From positions 1 through 6,925 of the forward strand of contig JAKSPA010000085.1 in the NCBI GenBank assembly GCA_024405235.1: a stretch of DNA of 6,925 bases, written 5' to 3'. Each line of letters opens with the position of its first letter. Position 1 is the first letter of the stretch. The DNA is from Lentisphaeria bacterium. GTDB taxonomy: Bacteria > Verrucomicrobiota > Lentisphaeria > Oligosphaerales > Oligosphaeraceae. The translations under genes and the position numbers were made by a program. The notes beneath the pieces are model-generated. The model was not told the origin of the DNA. It searched no databases and saw nothing but the letters and a program-made list of their open reading frames with translations. Below, in pieces: positions 1 to 5,733 of the stretch.

Positions 1-2
1 AA

Positions 3-446
3 TTGTCCAGTCCGTCGGCGGTATTCGTGACGCTGCACAAACACGGGCGCCTTCGCGGATGCATAGGAACGACGCAGCCATTGGAACCGCTTCTGGATGC
101 AGTGTCATATTTCGCACATGCAGCGGCCTTCGAGGACCCGCGATTCCCTTCGGTTCAAGCGGAAGAGGTCCCAGAACTGCACATAGAAATCTCCGTCCTG
201 TCTCCGATGCGGGAAGTTGCTTCGCCAGAAGAAATTGTTCCGCACGTGCACGGCGTAATGGTCCGCAAAGGTCGTCATGCAGGCCTCTTCCTGCCGCAGG
301 TATGGGAGCAACTTCCTGACAAGGAACAGTTCATGGGATATCTTTGCGCGGAAAAGGCAGGTCTGCCATTCGATGCATGGAAACATGACGGCATGCAGTT
401 TTATGTTTTTACCGTAGTCGCTTTCGAGGAGGAAACGACGCCATGA
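3..446 (+). CDS. amrA: AmmeMemoRadiSam system protein A (AMMECR1 domain), 5'-truncated by window edge
   Basis: This is the C-terminal 147 codons of an AMMECR1-domain protein. Visible family signatures, numbered from the first codon in the window, are the hexapeptide LRGCIG at about 17-22, the DPRFPSV segment at about 45-51, the HIEISVLSP strand after it, and the closing pattern around FMGYLCAEKAGLPFDAW. The frame is open to the left edge, and the TTG at position 3 has no leader before it, so the true start lies upstream. The domain could be free-standing or fused to a Memo (AmrB) domain, as happens in other genomes. AMMECR1 proteins have no settled biochemical activity. In bacteria and archaea they occur with Memo and a radical SAM enzyme, a triad proposed from comparative genomics to modify an unknown substrate. 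The stop overlaps the start of amrS by ATGA at 443-446, which suggests translational coupling. The family call is firm; the role is not known. Confidence 0.9.
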   Translation: MSSPSAVFVTLHKHGRLRGCIGTTQPLEPLLDAVSYFAHAAAFEDPRFPSVQAEEVPELHIEISVLSPMREVASPEEIVPHVHGVMVRKGRHAGLFLPQVWEQLPDKEQFMGYLCAEKAGLPFDAWKHDGMQFYVFTVVAFEEETTP

Positions 447-1318
447 ACCTTCCAGAGGCAAGATGGTGGACTCCACAGACAGACAAGACGGTCCGCTGCG
501 AATTATGTCCACGGCACTGCTTGATTGCCGACGGAGCCTGCGGATATTGCGGCGTGCGCGTGAACAAATGCGGCGTTCTCTATTCCCAATCCTATGGTCG
601 TCCCGTTTCAATCGCAGTTGATCCCATAGAGAAGAAACCGCTTAGGCATTTCATGCAAGGAAGCAGGACGCTCTCGTTCGGGACCTTCGGATGCAATCTT
701 GGGTGCATTTTCTGCCAGAACGACTCCCTCTCGCGCGGCTGCTACCATGACTGGCATATCTACGACGAAACGCCGCCAGAAGAACTGGTCGATCTGGCGA
801 AACAGCATCATTGTCCATCCATTTCCTATACTTACAACGAACCGACTGTCTTTGCGGAATATCTGATCGACATCGCCAGAGTTGCCCACCAGCACGGACT
901 GAAGAACGTCCTTGTAAGCAACGGCTACATCTCACCAGAAGCAGCAAGCGAACTGTATCCGCTTATCGATGCGGCCAACATAGACATGAAGGGATTCTCC
1001 GAAACCTACTACAAGGAGATGTGCAACGCAAGTCTGGAGCCTGTACTGGACAATCTGCAACGACTCTATCGTCTGGGCGTCCATCTGGAAATCACGACTT
1101 TGGTGATTCCAGACAAGAACGACAGCGACGACGAGTTGCTTGAATGGTTAAAATGGGTCGCCGAAAATCTCGACAAACAGATTCCGCTTCATTTTTCAGC
1201 ATATCATCCCGCCTACAAATGTCATATTCGTCCGACGCCGTCCGCCACACTCTACCACATCCGCGATTTGGCCAATCAGCATGGATTCTCAAACGTCCAT
1301 CTTGGAAACATCTTCTGA
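443..1318 (+). CDS. amrS: AmmeMemoRadiSam system radical SAM enzyme, short C-terminus
   Basis: A 291-residue radical SAM protein of the AmrS type. The [4Fe-4S] cluster and S-adenosylmethionine motif is CX3CX2C at Cys84, Cys88 and Cys91 (FGCNLGCIFCQN). The N-terminus has the extra cysteine-rich segment typical of this family (CELCPRHC, then CGYCGVR: Cys19, 22, 26, 33, 36), and the SYTYNEPTVF motif sits at about 128-137. The start is well supported: AGGAGG at 427-432 lies 10 nt before ATG 443, inside the end of amrA. The protein is cytoplasmic; its substrate and reaction are unknown. The chain stops right after GFSNVHLGNIF. From memory of the family, relatives (about 330 residues) continue after the GN with roughly 40 residues containing a CPxCG-like pair, so this C-terminus appears clipped. 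A dispersed repeat begins about 60 bp after the stop. The family assignment is secure; the truncation is inferred from remembered lengths. Confidence 0.93.
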   Translation: MNLPEARWWTPQTDKTVRCELCPRHCLIADGACGYCGVRVNKCGVLYSQSYGRPVSIAVDPIEKKPLRHFMQGSRTLSFGTFGCNLGCIFCQNDSLSRGCYHDWHIYDETPPEELVDLAKQHHCPSISYTYNEPTVFAEYLIDIARVAHQHGLKNVLVSNGYISPEAASELYPLIDAANIDMKGFSETYYKEMCNASLEPVLDNLQRLYRLGVHLEITTLVIPDKNDSDDELLEWLKWVAENLDKQIPLHFSAYHPAYKCHIRPTPSATLYHIRDLANQHGFSNVHLGNIF

Positions 1319-1375
1319 CAAACGCACACGAAATTTCATCATAAGAAGCCCAAATCGTCTTTTCGCCGAATTTTG

Positions 1376-1540
1376 CCAAAATCGCGTCCGGCGGAGCCCC
1401 AAAATGCATGCAAAAAAAGCCCCAATGCCTCTAAAAGGCCCAGAAATGGCCTACAGCAACGTCGAGGCCCTTTTGCGTATATATACCCCAAAACGCCCCA
1501 AGGCCCCGAAATTGGCCATTTCTGAACACTTTTGCAAAAA
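1376..1540. repeat. Dispersed intergenic repeat, copy 1
   Basis: This non-coding stretch shares an ordered series of blocks with 3749-3915. The blocks are AAAATCGCGTCCG, then CCCAAAAT followed by an A-run, ATGCCTCTAAA, CCCTTTTGCGTATA, and AAATTGGCCATTTCTGA, closing with GCAAAAA. Spacing is similar in both copies (about 165 bp), while the sequence between blocks has drifted. This copy also has an 11-bp inverted repeat, CAGAAATGGCC at 1441-1451 and GGCCATTTCTG at 1514-1524, whose left arm is not kept in copy 2. The open frame crossing it (1281-1598) has no family resemblance and is not called as a gene. It could be a miniature mobile element or an expanded intergenic repeat family. I see no transposase and no clear target-site duplication. 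Confidence 0.7.
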
Positions 1541-1545
1541 GGGCG

Positions 1546-1570
1546 GCCGTCAAAGAAATTTCTTGTCGGC
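1546..1570. other. AT-centred hairpin-forming palindrome
   Basis: The arms GCCG (1546-1549) and CGGC (1567-1570) flank a core around AAGAAA/TTTCTT, giving a near-perfect stem with one mismatch and one bulged A. It lies immediately after the dispersed repeat and upstream of the flavodoxin gene. It could be a terminator for the amr genes, although no T-run follows the stem, or a regulator site. The structure is clear; the function is a guess. Confidence 0.4.
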
Positions 1571-1587
1571 GAACGAAAAACAGTTTC

Positions 1588-1617
1588 TTTTGAATTAAAT
1601 TAGCCGCCAATTCAAAA
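1588..1617. promoter_or_regulatory. 9-bp inverted repeat upstream of flavodoxin gene (candidate operator)
   Basis: TTTTGAATT (1588-1596) and AATTCAAAA (1609-1617) form a perfect 9-bp inverted repeat with a 12-bp spacer, about 75 bp before the flavodoxin start. The size and symmetry suit a dimeric DNA-binding regulator, and redox-linked flavoproteins are often under such local control. No regulator gene is visible in the window, so this is an inference from symmetry alone. Confidence 0.4.
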
Positions 1618-1626
1618 TGACGGCAT

Positions 1627-1659
1627 GGAACGGATTTAGCGCGAAGAGCGAACCGTTCC
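1627..1659. promoter_or_regulatory. 7-bp inverted repeat in flavodoxin leader (candidate operator or leader hairpin)
   Basis: GGAACGG (1627-1633) and CCGTTCC (1653-1659) form a perfect 7-bp inverted repeat with a 19-bp centre that itself contains a short CGC/GCG pairing. It ends about 21 bp before the GGAGA ribosome binding site at 1681-1685. It could be an operator or a transcribed hairpin in the 5' leader. There is no direct evidence for either. Confidence 0.4.
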
Positions 1660-1692
1660 GAACAACTTGCACGAAACAATGGAGATAAAAGA

Positions 1693-2136
1693 ATGAAAGT
1701 GATTCTTGTAAATGGCAGTCCGCATCCGCAGGGATGCACGTTCACTGCTTTGACGGAAGTTGCGAAGGCATTGAATGCCAACGGAATAGACACTGAGCTC
1801 TTTACAATCGGAGCTGATATCAAAGGCAGTTGCCTAGCCTGCGGCTTCTGCAAGACCAACGGCCGCTGCGTGATGGATGACGCAGTGAACCGCTTCCTGC
1901 CGCTGGCCATGGAAGCCGACGGCTTCGTCTTCGGTTCGCCAGTCCATTATGCAGCTCCATGCGGCAACATCCTTTCTTTCATGAGCCGCCTGTCTATCTG
2001 TGCAGGAAAATATCTGGCCAACAAACCAGCCGCATCAGTTGTCAGCTGCAGACGCGGCGGCGCGACAGGCGCCCTTGACACGATGAACAAGTTCTATCCA
2101 ATCAACGGCATGCCAATGGTGCCGTCGCAGTATTAG
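1693..2136 (+). CDS. Flavodoxin-family / NADPH-dependent FMN reductase-like iron-sulfur flavoprotein, interrupted by in-frame TAG
   Basis: This part encodes the N-terminal 147 residues of a flavodoxin-fold reductase of the kind common in anaerobes. GSPHPQGCT at residues 8-16 matches the FMN phosphate-binding loop. Cysteines 47, 50, 53 and 59 (CLACGFCKTNGRC) match the compact cluster-binding motif of iron-sulfur flavoproteins, GSPVHYAAP (81-89) follows the second strand, and the CRRGGATGALD segment is at 119-129. The start is good: GGAGA at 1681-1685 is 7 nt before ATG 1693. The stop TAG at 2134-2136 falls within the family motif SQYWNMVHG exactly at the Trp, and the same frame continues with recognisable family sequence to a TAG at 2314-2316. 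The likely cause is a single TGG-to-TAG change (mutation or read error). As written the product lacks its last 60 residues, Trp included. It is probably cytosolic; its electron partner and substrate are unknown. Confidence 0.85.
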   Translation: MKVILVNGSPHPQGCTFTALTEVAKALNANGIDTELFTIGADIKGSCLACGFCKTNGRCVMDDAVNRFLPLAMEADGFVFGSPVHYAAPCGNILSFMSRLSICAGKYLANKPAASVVSCRRGGATGALDTMNKFYPINGMPMVPSQY

Positions 2137-2316
2137 AACATGGTCCACGGCAGCAAGCCGGAGGATGTCCAACAAGAGGCAGAAGGCCTTCAGATCTTGC
2201 GCAATCTCGGCGTCAAGATGGCATGGATGCTAAAGAACATCCAGGCGGGAAAGGCGGCAGGCGTGCCTGCCCCCGTTCTCGACGAACCACGGCAGATGAC
2301 AAATTTCATTCGATAG
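2137..2316 (+). pseudogene. Orphaned C-terminal tail of the flavodoxin-family gene, same frame after the TAG
   Basis: The 59 codons after the premature TAG stay in frame and read as the normal end of the family: NMVHGSKPEDV, then an acidic helix, LGVKMAWMLKNI, AGKAAGVPAP, and a final MTNFIR before TAG. Related proteins end in much the same way. With codon 148 restored, the whole gene is 1693-2316, 207 residues, a normal length. An ATG at 2140-2142, 4 nt after the premature stop, could allow reinitiation, but I see no convincing ribosome binding site. The tail shows no frameshift or further stop, so the break is either very recent, an error, or bypassed by readthrough. Confidence 0.85.
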
Positions 2317-2339
2317 GCTTCGACACGAACTCAACGAGA

Positions 2340-2370
2340 CAGGGCGTCCAAACGCGCGTTGGGCGCCCTG
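2340..2370. terminator. Strong hairpin after the flavodoxin gene (probable terminator)
   Basis: The arms at 2340-2351 and 2359-2370 pair over 12 bp with one G-T wobble (CAGGGCG...CGCCCTG) around a 7-nt loop. The hairpin sits 24 bp after the downstream TAG at 2316 and before the DMT gene. No T-run follows, so it would be an atypical intrinsic terminator. Its position fits a transcript ending at 2316 rather than 2136. Confidence 0.6.
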
Positions 2371-2415
2371 CCCGCTCATTCAATATCCATATTCTGCTGG
2401 ATTTTCGCGAATAAT

Positions 2416-3351
2416 ATGCTACGTGGCTTGGTCATGGCGGCGTTGACGATTCTCGTGTGGAGCCTGACCTTCGTCAACACCAAGGCGCTTCTGGAATCAT
2501 TTTCGGCAATGGAAATCAATTTCGTCCGATTCCTTGTCGCATATATAGTACTATGGATACTGCATCCGAAATGCGAGAAGAGGCTTCCATGGCGCGAAGA
2601 AGGCCGCCTCGCGCTAATGGGACTGTCGGGCGTCGCAATCTACCAGATTCTTGAGAACTGCGCGATTCACTATACGAACGCCTCCAATGTGGCTATTCTC
2701 GTGTCGCTGGCTCCAATCAGCACAGCGCTTTTCGTGCGTTTCTTCGGCAACGGAAATCCGCTCTCCGCGCGCTTCTTCGCAGGCTGCTCAATAGCGGTCA
2801 TCGGAGTTGTCATGGTCAGCCTCAACGGCATTCATGCTCTGCATTTCAATCCGGCGGGCGATCTAATGGCTCTCGGAGCCGTAATCTGCTGGAGCTGCTA
2901 TTCGCTGATGGTGGAACGGCAGGCGTCCAGCGGACGCTCGCAGCTATTCGTCGTGCGGCGAATGTTCTTCTGGGCACTCATCGTCATGGTTCCGTTCATA
3001 ATCTTCGGCTTGACGGACATGGGACGCTGCGTCATGAACGCCTCCATGGCCGTCAATCTCTCGCAGACCGTCAATGCAGCGCGCTTCTCCAACGTCATGA
3101 ACTGCATGAATCTCACCTTTCTCGGCGTCCTCGCCTCCGCCATCTGCTTCGTGCTATGGAACAAGGCGTGCGCACTTCTCGGCACGACGCGATGCACCGT
3201 CGGACTCTATCTCATGCCCGCCATCACGGTTCTCTTCGCTTCCATCTTCCTACATGAACGCATGACGCTCACCTCCGCCACGGGAACGGCCCTCATCATC
3301 ATCGGTGTCTTCCTGTCTGGCAAGACGGACGCAAGGAATACACGAAACTGA
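2416..3351 (+). CDS. EamA/DMT-family inner-membrane permease
   Basis: A 311-residue protein, nearly all hydrophobic segments, with the duplicated architecture of the drug/metabolite transporter superfamily. The first EamA repeat covers about residues 5-138, starting MAALTILVWSLTFVNTK and including ENCAIHYTNASNVAILVSLAP at about 80-100. The second covers about 148-301, starting GDLMALGAVICWSCYSL and ending with LYLMPAITVLFASIFLHER (264-282) and a last helix. About ten membrane segments are expected. ATG 2416 is preferred: an upstream TTG at 2359 lies inside the terminator-like hairpin and would add 19 residues with no family match. A ribosome binding site is not obvious. A Met/Asn-rich loop at about 201-232 is longer than usual. 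Substrate cannot be read from sequence; members export amino acids, nucleotides or other metabolites. It looks like a single-gene unit. The family is certain; the substrate is unknown. Confidence 0.9.
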   Translation: MLRGLVMAALTILVWSLTFVNTKALLESFSAMEINFVRFLVAYIVLWILHPKCEKRLPWREEGRLALMGLSGVAIYQILENCAIHYTNASNVAILVSLAPISTALFVRFFGNGNPLSARFFAGCSIAVIGVVMVSLNGIHALHFNPAGDLMALGAVICWSCYSLMVERQASSGRSQLFVVRRMFFWALIVMVPFIIFGLTDMGRCVMNASMAVNLSQTVNAARFSNVMNCMNLTFLGVLASAICFVLWNKACALLGTTRCTVGLYLMPAITVLFASIFLHERMTLTSATGTALIIIGVFLSGKTDARNTRN

Positions 3352-3444
3352 TATTTCGCCGCAGTTTCCGATAATCACAATTCGTGCGCCACATCCATCG
3401 GAACGAACACGGCCTTCGCCTTCTTGCCATGCAAGGGCATTTCA

Positions 3445-3562
3445 GCCGCGAAGCGGCGAAGCCCCCGGAGGGGGCGCACCCCTGGAGCGTGTCGCCGATG
3501 GAATCCACCGCCGCGCCCTGGAAGGGTGGCGGCGGAAACGTTGCAGAGCGCCCTAAGAGGGC
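3445..3562. other. Cluster of GC-rich hairpins after the DMT gene
   Basis: Four stem-loops lie close together about 95 bp past the DMT stop. They are GCCGC/GCGGC (3445-3457), GCCCCC/GGGGGC (3461-3475), CCGCCGC/GGCGGCGG with an inner CCCT/AGGG (3508-3535), and GCCCT/AGGGC (3550-3562). Each has a 3-nt loop (GAA, GGA, GGA, AAG). Such a run could serve as transcription terminators or be a REP-like palindromic cluster. Open frames through it on both strands look like chance products of GC-rich DNA. The 90 bp before it (3352-3444) hold nothing I recognise. Confidence 0.5.
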
Positions 3563-3569
3563 ACAAAGA

Positions 3570-3732
3570 AATAATTATGAATTATGAATGATGAATGCAG
3601 AATTAATTCAATTCTCAATTCTCAATTCTCAATTCTCAATTCTCAATTCAATTCTCAATTCTCAATTCTCAATTAATGCAGAATGATGAATGCAGAATGC
3701 AGAATTAATTCTCAATTCTCAATTCTCAATTC
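3570..3732. repeat. Heptanucleotide tandem-repeat block (CAATTCT and GAATGCA families)
   Basis: An AT-rich block with a 7-bp period. CAATTCT occurs five times in a row at 3609-3643, slips phase at 3644-3649, repeats three more times to 3669, and reappears at 3713-3731. It alternates with related heptamers such as GAATGCA. The segment from GAATGATGAATGCAGAATT into AATTC occurs at 3586-3609 and again at 3681-3711, the second with one extra 7-bp unit. The low complexity rules out a normal gene. Comparable heptamer arrays (STRRs) are known in filamentous cyanobacteria; that is an analogy only. Copy number probably varies by slippage. Confidence 0.85.
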
Positions 3733-3748
3733 CCTTTCTTCAATTACC

Positions 3749-3915
3749 GCAAAATCGCGTCCGCAGAAGCCCAAAATCGCATGTCAAAAATGCCAGAATG
3801 CCTCTAAATGCGTCCAGGAAGCCCGCCACGCGCTTTCACCCCCTTTTGCGTATAATAATACCTAAACGGCAACAAGGCCCTAAATTGGCCATTTCTGACG
3901 CCTTCCGCAAAAAAA
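3749..3915. repeat. Dispersed intergenic repeat, copy 2
   Basis: This is the second copy of the element at 1376-1540, in the same orientation and with the same block order: AAAATCGCGTCCG, GCCCAAAATCGCATG, ATGCCTCTAAA, CCCTTTTGCGTATA, AAGGCCCTAAATTGGCC with ATTTCTGA, and a closing GCAAAAAAA. TATAAT at 3851-3856 aligns with TATATA in copy 1; without a matching -35 box it is not called a promoter. It directly follows the heptamer block, so the two repeat families abut. Confidence 0.7.
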
Positions 3916-4320
3916 CACCTTCGTCAATTTCCAAACGCCATCTTGGGGGATATGGCATTGCGATTACAACAAAATATGAATAGTGTCTGCTAGAGCAGAC
4001 CCTATATAATTCCCATTCCGGAAATGTTCCGCTGGCTGGAACTCATGGCAGTCATTATGGTTTCGCTTTCCACACAAAACAACCACCATGCGCGAAATGC
4101 ATTGCGAATAATGTCGCTCCAAACAATCATGCTTATATTAATTCGTTTTCCCGTTTTCACCTATACGTGACGAAGTGATCTATCATTTTCAATCTGCTGC
4201 GTCCCACCAAAAGCGGATGCCCAGCCGCCCACGCAAATAAGCGAACATATAAGTTCGGCAGCGGAAAACCACAGTCATGAATAACGATTAACACATTGTC
4301 ACTGTCTGGAGTAGCATTAT
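3916..4320. other. Unassigned leader region upstream of the MATE gene
   Basis: These 405 bp hold no recognisable gene. Two structures can be seen. One is a perfect 7-bp stem with a 2-nt centre, GTCTGCT/AGCAGAC, at 3985-4000. The other is a small palindrome, CGGAA-ATG-TTCCG, at 4019-4031. A 48-codon frame (4024-4170) and a 60-codon minus-strand frame (4157-4339) exist but lack family resemblance or a convincing ribosome binding site. The promoter of the MATE-MBL unit should lie here; I could not single one out. Confidence 0.4.
3985..4000. other. Perfect short hairpin or palindromic site
   Basis: GTCTGCT (3985-3991) and AGCAGAC (3994-4000) are perfect reverse complements separated by AG. In DNA this is a compact dyad suited to a dimeric regulator. 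As RNA, the 2-nt loop means the inner pairs would open. The AT-rich CTATATAAT follows at once, so an operator next to a -10-like sequence is possible. That is an inference. Confidence 0.35.
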
Positions 4321-5724
4321 ATGCCTTCTTTTCAATCAATTCGCAAAAATCATTTCGATGGTCCGGGCGGAATTCTGGAACTGCTGCCCATCGCCATACC
4401 GATGTTTCTGTCCAGCATGTTCGACATGCTGATGATGTTCATCGACAGATTGTTCCTGTCGCGCGTCGGAATAGTCCACCAGGCAGCCGCCATGAGCGGC
4501 GGCACAACAAGCTGGATGGTCACATCCTTCTTCGTAGGCATAGTCGGCTACTCCTCCACGCTGATTGCGCAGTATCTCGGAGCCAACCAGAAACACAACT
4601 GCGTGAAGATGGTCTGGCAGGCCATGTTCGTGGCTCTGCTTAGCTATCCGTTCATGCTGCTCATCTCGCTTCTCGTGAACATGAGTCCTGTGTTCGACGG
4701 ACATTCGCCGCTGGAACAGAGCCTCGAACGACGCTATTTCTGGTACATGGCCTTCGGAAGCATCAACGCGCTGATGCGATTCACATTCGGTTCGTTCTTC
4801 TCAGGAATCGGCAAAACAAAAGTAATAATGTACGGCAATGTCGTTGCGCTGATCGTCAATCTCGTCGCGAACTGGATACTGATTTTCGGCCATCTCGGAT
4901 GCCCCGCTCTTGGATTGGACGGCGCCGCAATCGGGACCCTTCTCTCCGGAGCCTCCGCCTCGGTCCTTCTCGCCATCGCCTTCTGGCGCGCTAAAAAAAG
5001 CCCCGAATGGCATGATTCGTCCAAGCATTTTTTCGATCTTTCGAAATTCTTCAAACTGCTTAGATACGGCCTGCCGCAGGGGTGCGAAAACGTGCTCGGG
5101 ATGATCTGTTTCGTTTTCCTTGTCTCCAGTTTCCACAGCTACGGCGACGACATGGCGACAGCAACCACGATCATCTTCAACTGGGACGGCTTTTCGTTCC
5201 ATCCGCTGCTCGGCATTCAAGTCGCCGTCACGACGCTGGTCGGACGCGCCATGGGCAAAGGCGATCCGGAACTCGCCGTGAAAACGACGCGTTCGGGATT
5301 CAAAGTGGCTCTAAGCTACGCTTCGCTCATGCTGCTGCTCTTCCTGACTCTCACTGCAACGCTTGTCAACGTTTTCGCGCCGGAATCTTCCGGTCTGGAT
5401 TATTCACACGTGCGTGAACTGGCTATGCCGATGCTGCGCATGGCCGGCATCTACATCTTGACAGACGCGACGCTGCTTATCGCTTCAGGCGCACTGCGCG
5501 GCGCTGGCGACACATTCTGGTGCATGGCAATCCACTTCCTCAACAATCTCATCATATCGCTGCTGATTCTCTTCTGCGTCCATAAACTCGACATGCCGCC
5601 TCTGCGCGTATGGCTCTATTTCGTCATTTTCGGCGCTCTGAGCAGCTTCACGTTCCTCTTCAGATACAAGCTCGGACGCTGGAAAAAACTGCGAATCATC
5701 GAAAATACGCCTGACATGGCGTGA
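4321..5724 (+). CDS. MATE-family multidrug/metabolite efflux transporter
   Basis: A 467-residue polytopic membrane protein of normal MATE length, with about twelve membrane segments in two halves. Family landmarks are the first helix region ELLPIAIPMFLSSMFDMLMM with FIDRLFLSRVG (20-50), GIGKTKVIMYGNVVALIVN (162-180) leading to NWILIFG and GLDGAAIGT (198-206), the second-half start RYGLPQGCENVLGM (248-261), and GALRGAGDT (390-398). MATE proteins are antiporters that use H+ or Na+ gradients to export cationic drugs or metabolites; ion and substrate cannot be fixed here. The start is supported by GGAG at 4308-4311, 9 nt before ATG 4321. The long intergenic leader suggests its own promoter. The MBL-fold gene follows after 9 bp, so the two are probably co-transcribed. 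It belongs to the NorM-like side of the family in general appearance; finer placement would need a tree. Confidence 0.93.
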   Translation: MPSFQSIRKNHFDGPGGILELLPIAIPMFLSSMFDMLMMFIDRLFLSRVGIVHQAAAMSGGTTSWMVTSFFVGIVGYSSTLIAQYLGANQKHNCVKMVWQAMFVALLSYPFMLLISLLVNMSPVFDGHSPLEQSLERRYFWYMAFGSINALMRFTFGSFFSGIGKTKVIMYGNVVALIVNLVANWILIFGHLGCPALGLDGAAIGTLLSGASASVLLAIAFWRAKKSPEWHDSSKHFFDLSKFFKLLRYGLPQGCENVLGMICFVFLVSSFHSYGDDMATATTIIFNWDGFSFHPLLGIQVAVTTLVGRAMGKGDPELAVKTTRSGFKVALSYASLMLLLFLTLTATLVNVFAPESSGLDYSHVRELAMPMLRMAGIYILTDATLLIASGALRGAGDTFWCMAIHFLNNLIISLLILFCVHKLDMPPLRVWLYFVIFGALSSFTFLFRYKLGRWKKLRIIENTPDMA

Positions 5725-5733
5725 CACTCCCAA

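Noticed and set aside
1281..1598. 105-codon + strand frame after amrS
   Set aside because: It overlaps the end of amrS and then runs through the dispersed repeat; it has no family resemblance and no good ribosome binding site.
2359..2415. Upstream TTG start extending the DMT permease by 19 residues
   Set aside because: The TTG lies in the 3' arm of the terminator-like hairpin and the added residues do not resemble the family N-terminus; ATG 2416 gives a normal EamA start.
3299..3566. Minus- and plus-strand frames through the GC-rich hairpin region
   Set aside because: Several frames are open at once because of GC-rich palindromes; one minus-strand frame ends in a protein-like stretch (AVFVPMDVAHEL), but nothing recognisable precedes it.
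3834..3856. Promoter with TATAAT inside repeat copy 2
   Set aside because: The -10-like hexamer is perfect but no -35 hexamer lies at a suitable distance, and copy 1 has TATATA in its place.
4024..4170. 48-codon + strand frame (starts MFRWLELMAV)
   Set aside because: Its start codon sits in a palindrome centre, there is no convincing ribosome binding site, and the composition past the first 16 residues is not protein-like.
4157..4339. 60-codon minus-strand frame overlapping the MATE start
   Set aside because: No family resemblance, and it is antisense to the supported MATE start and its ribosome binding site.
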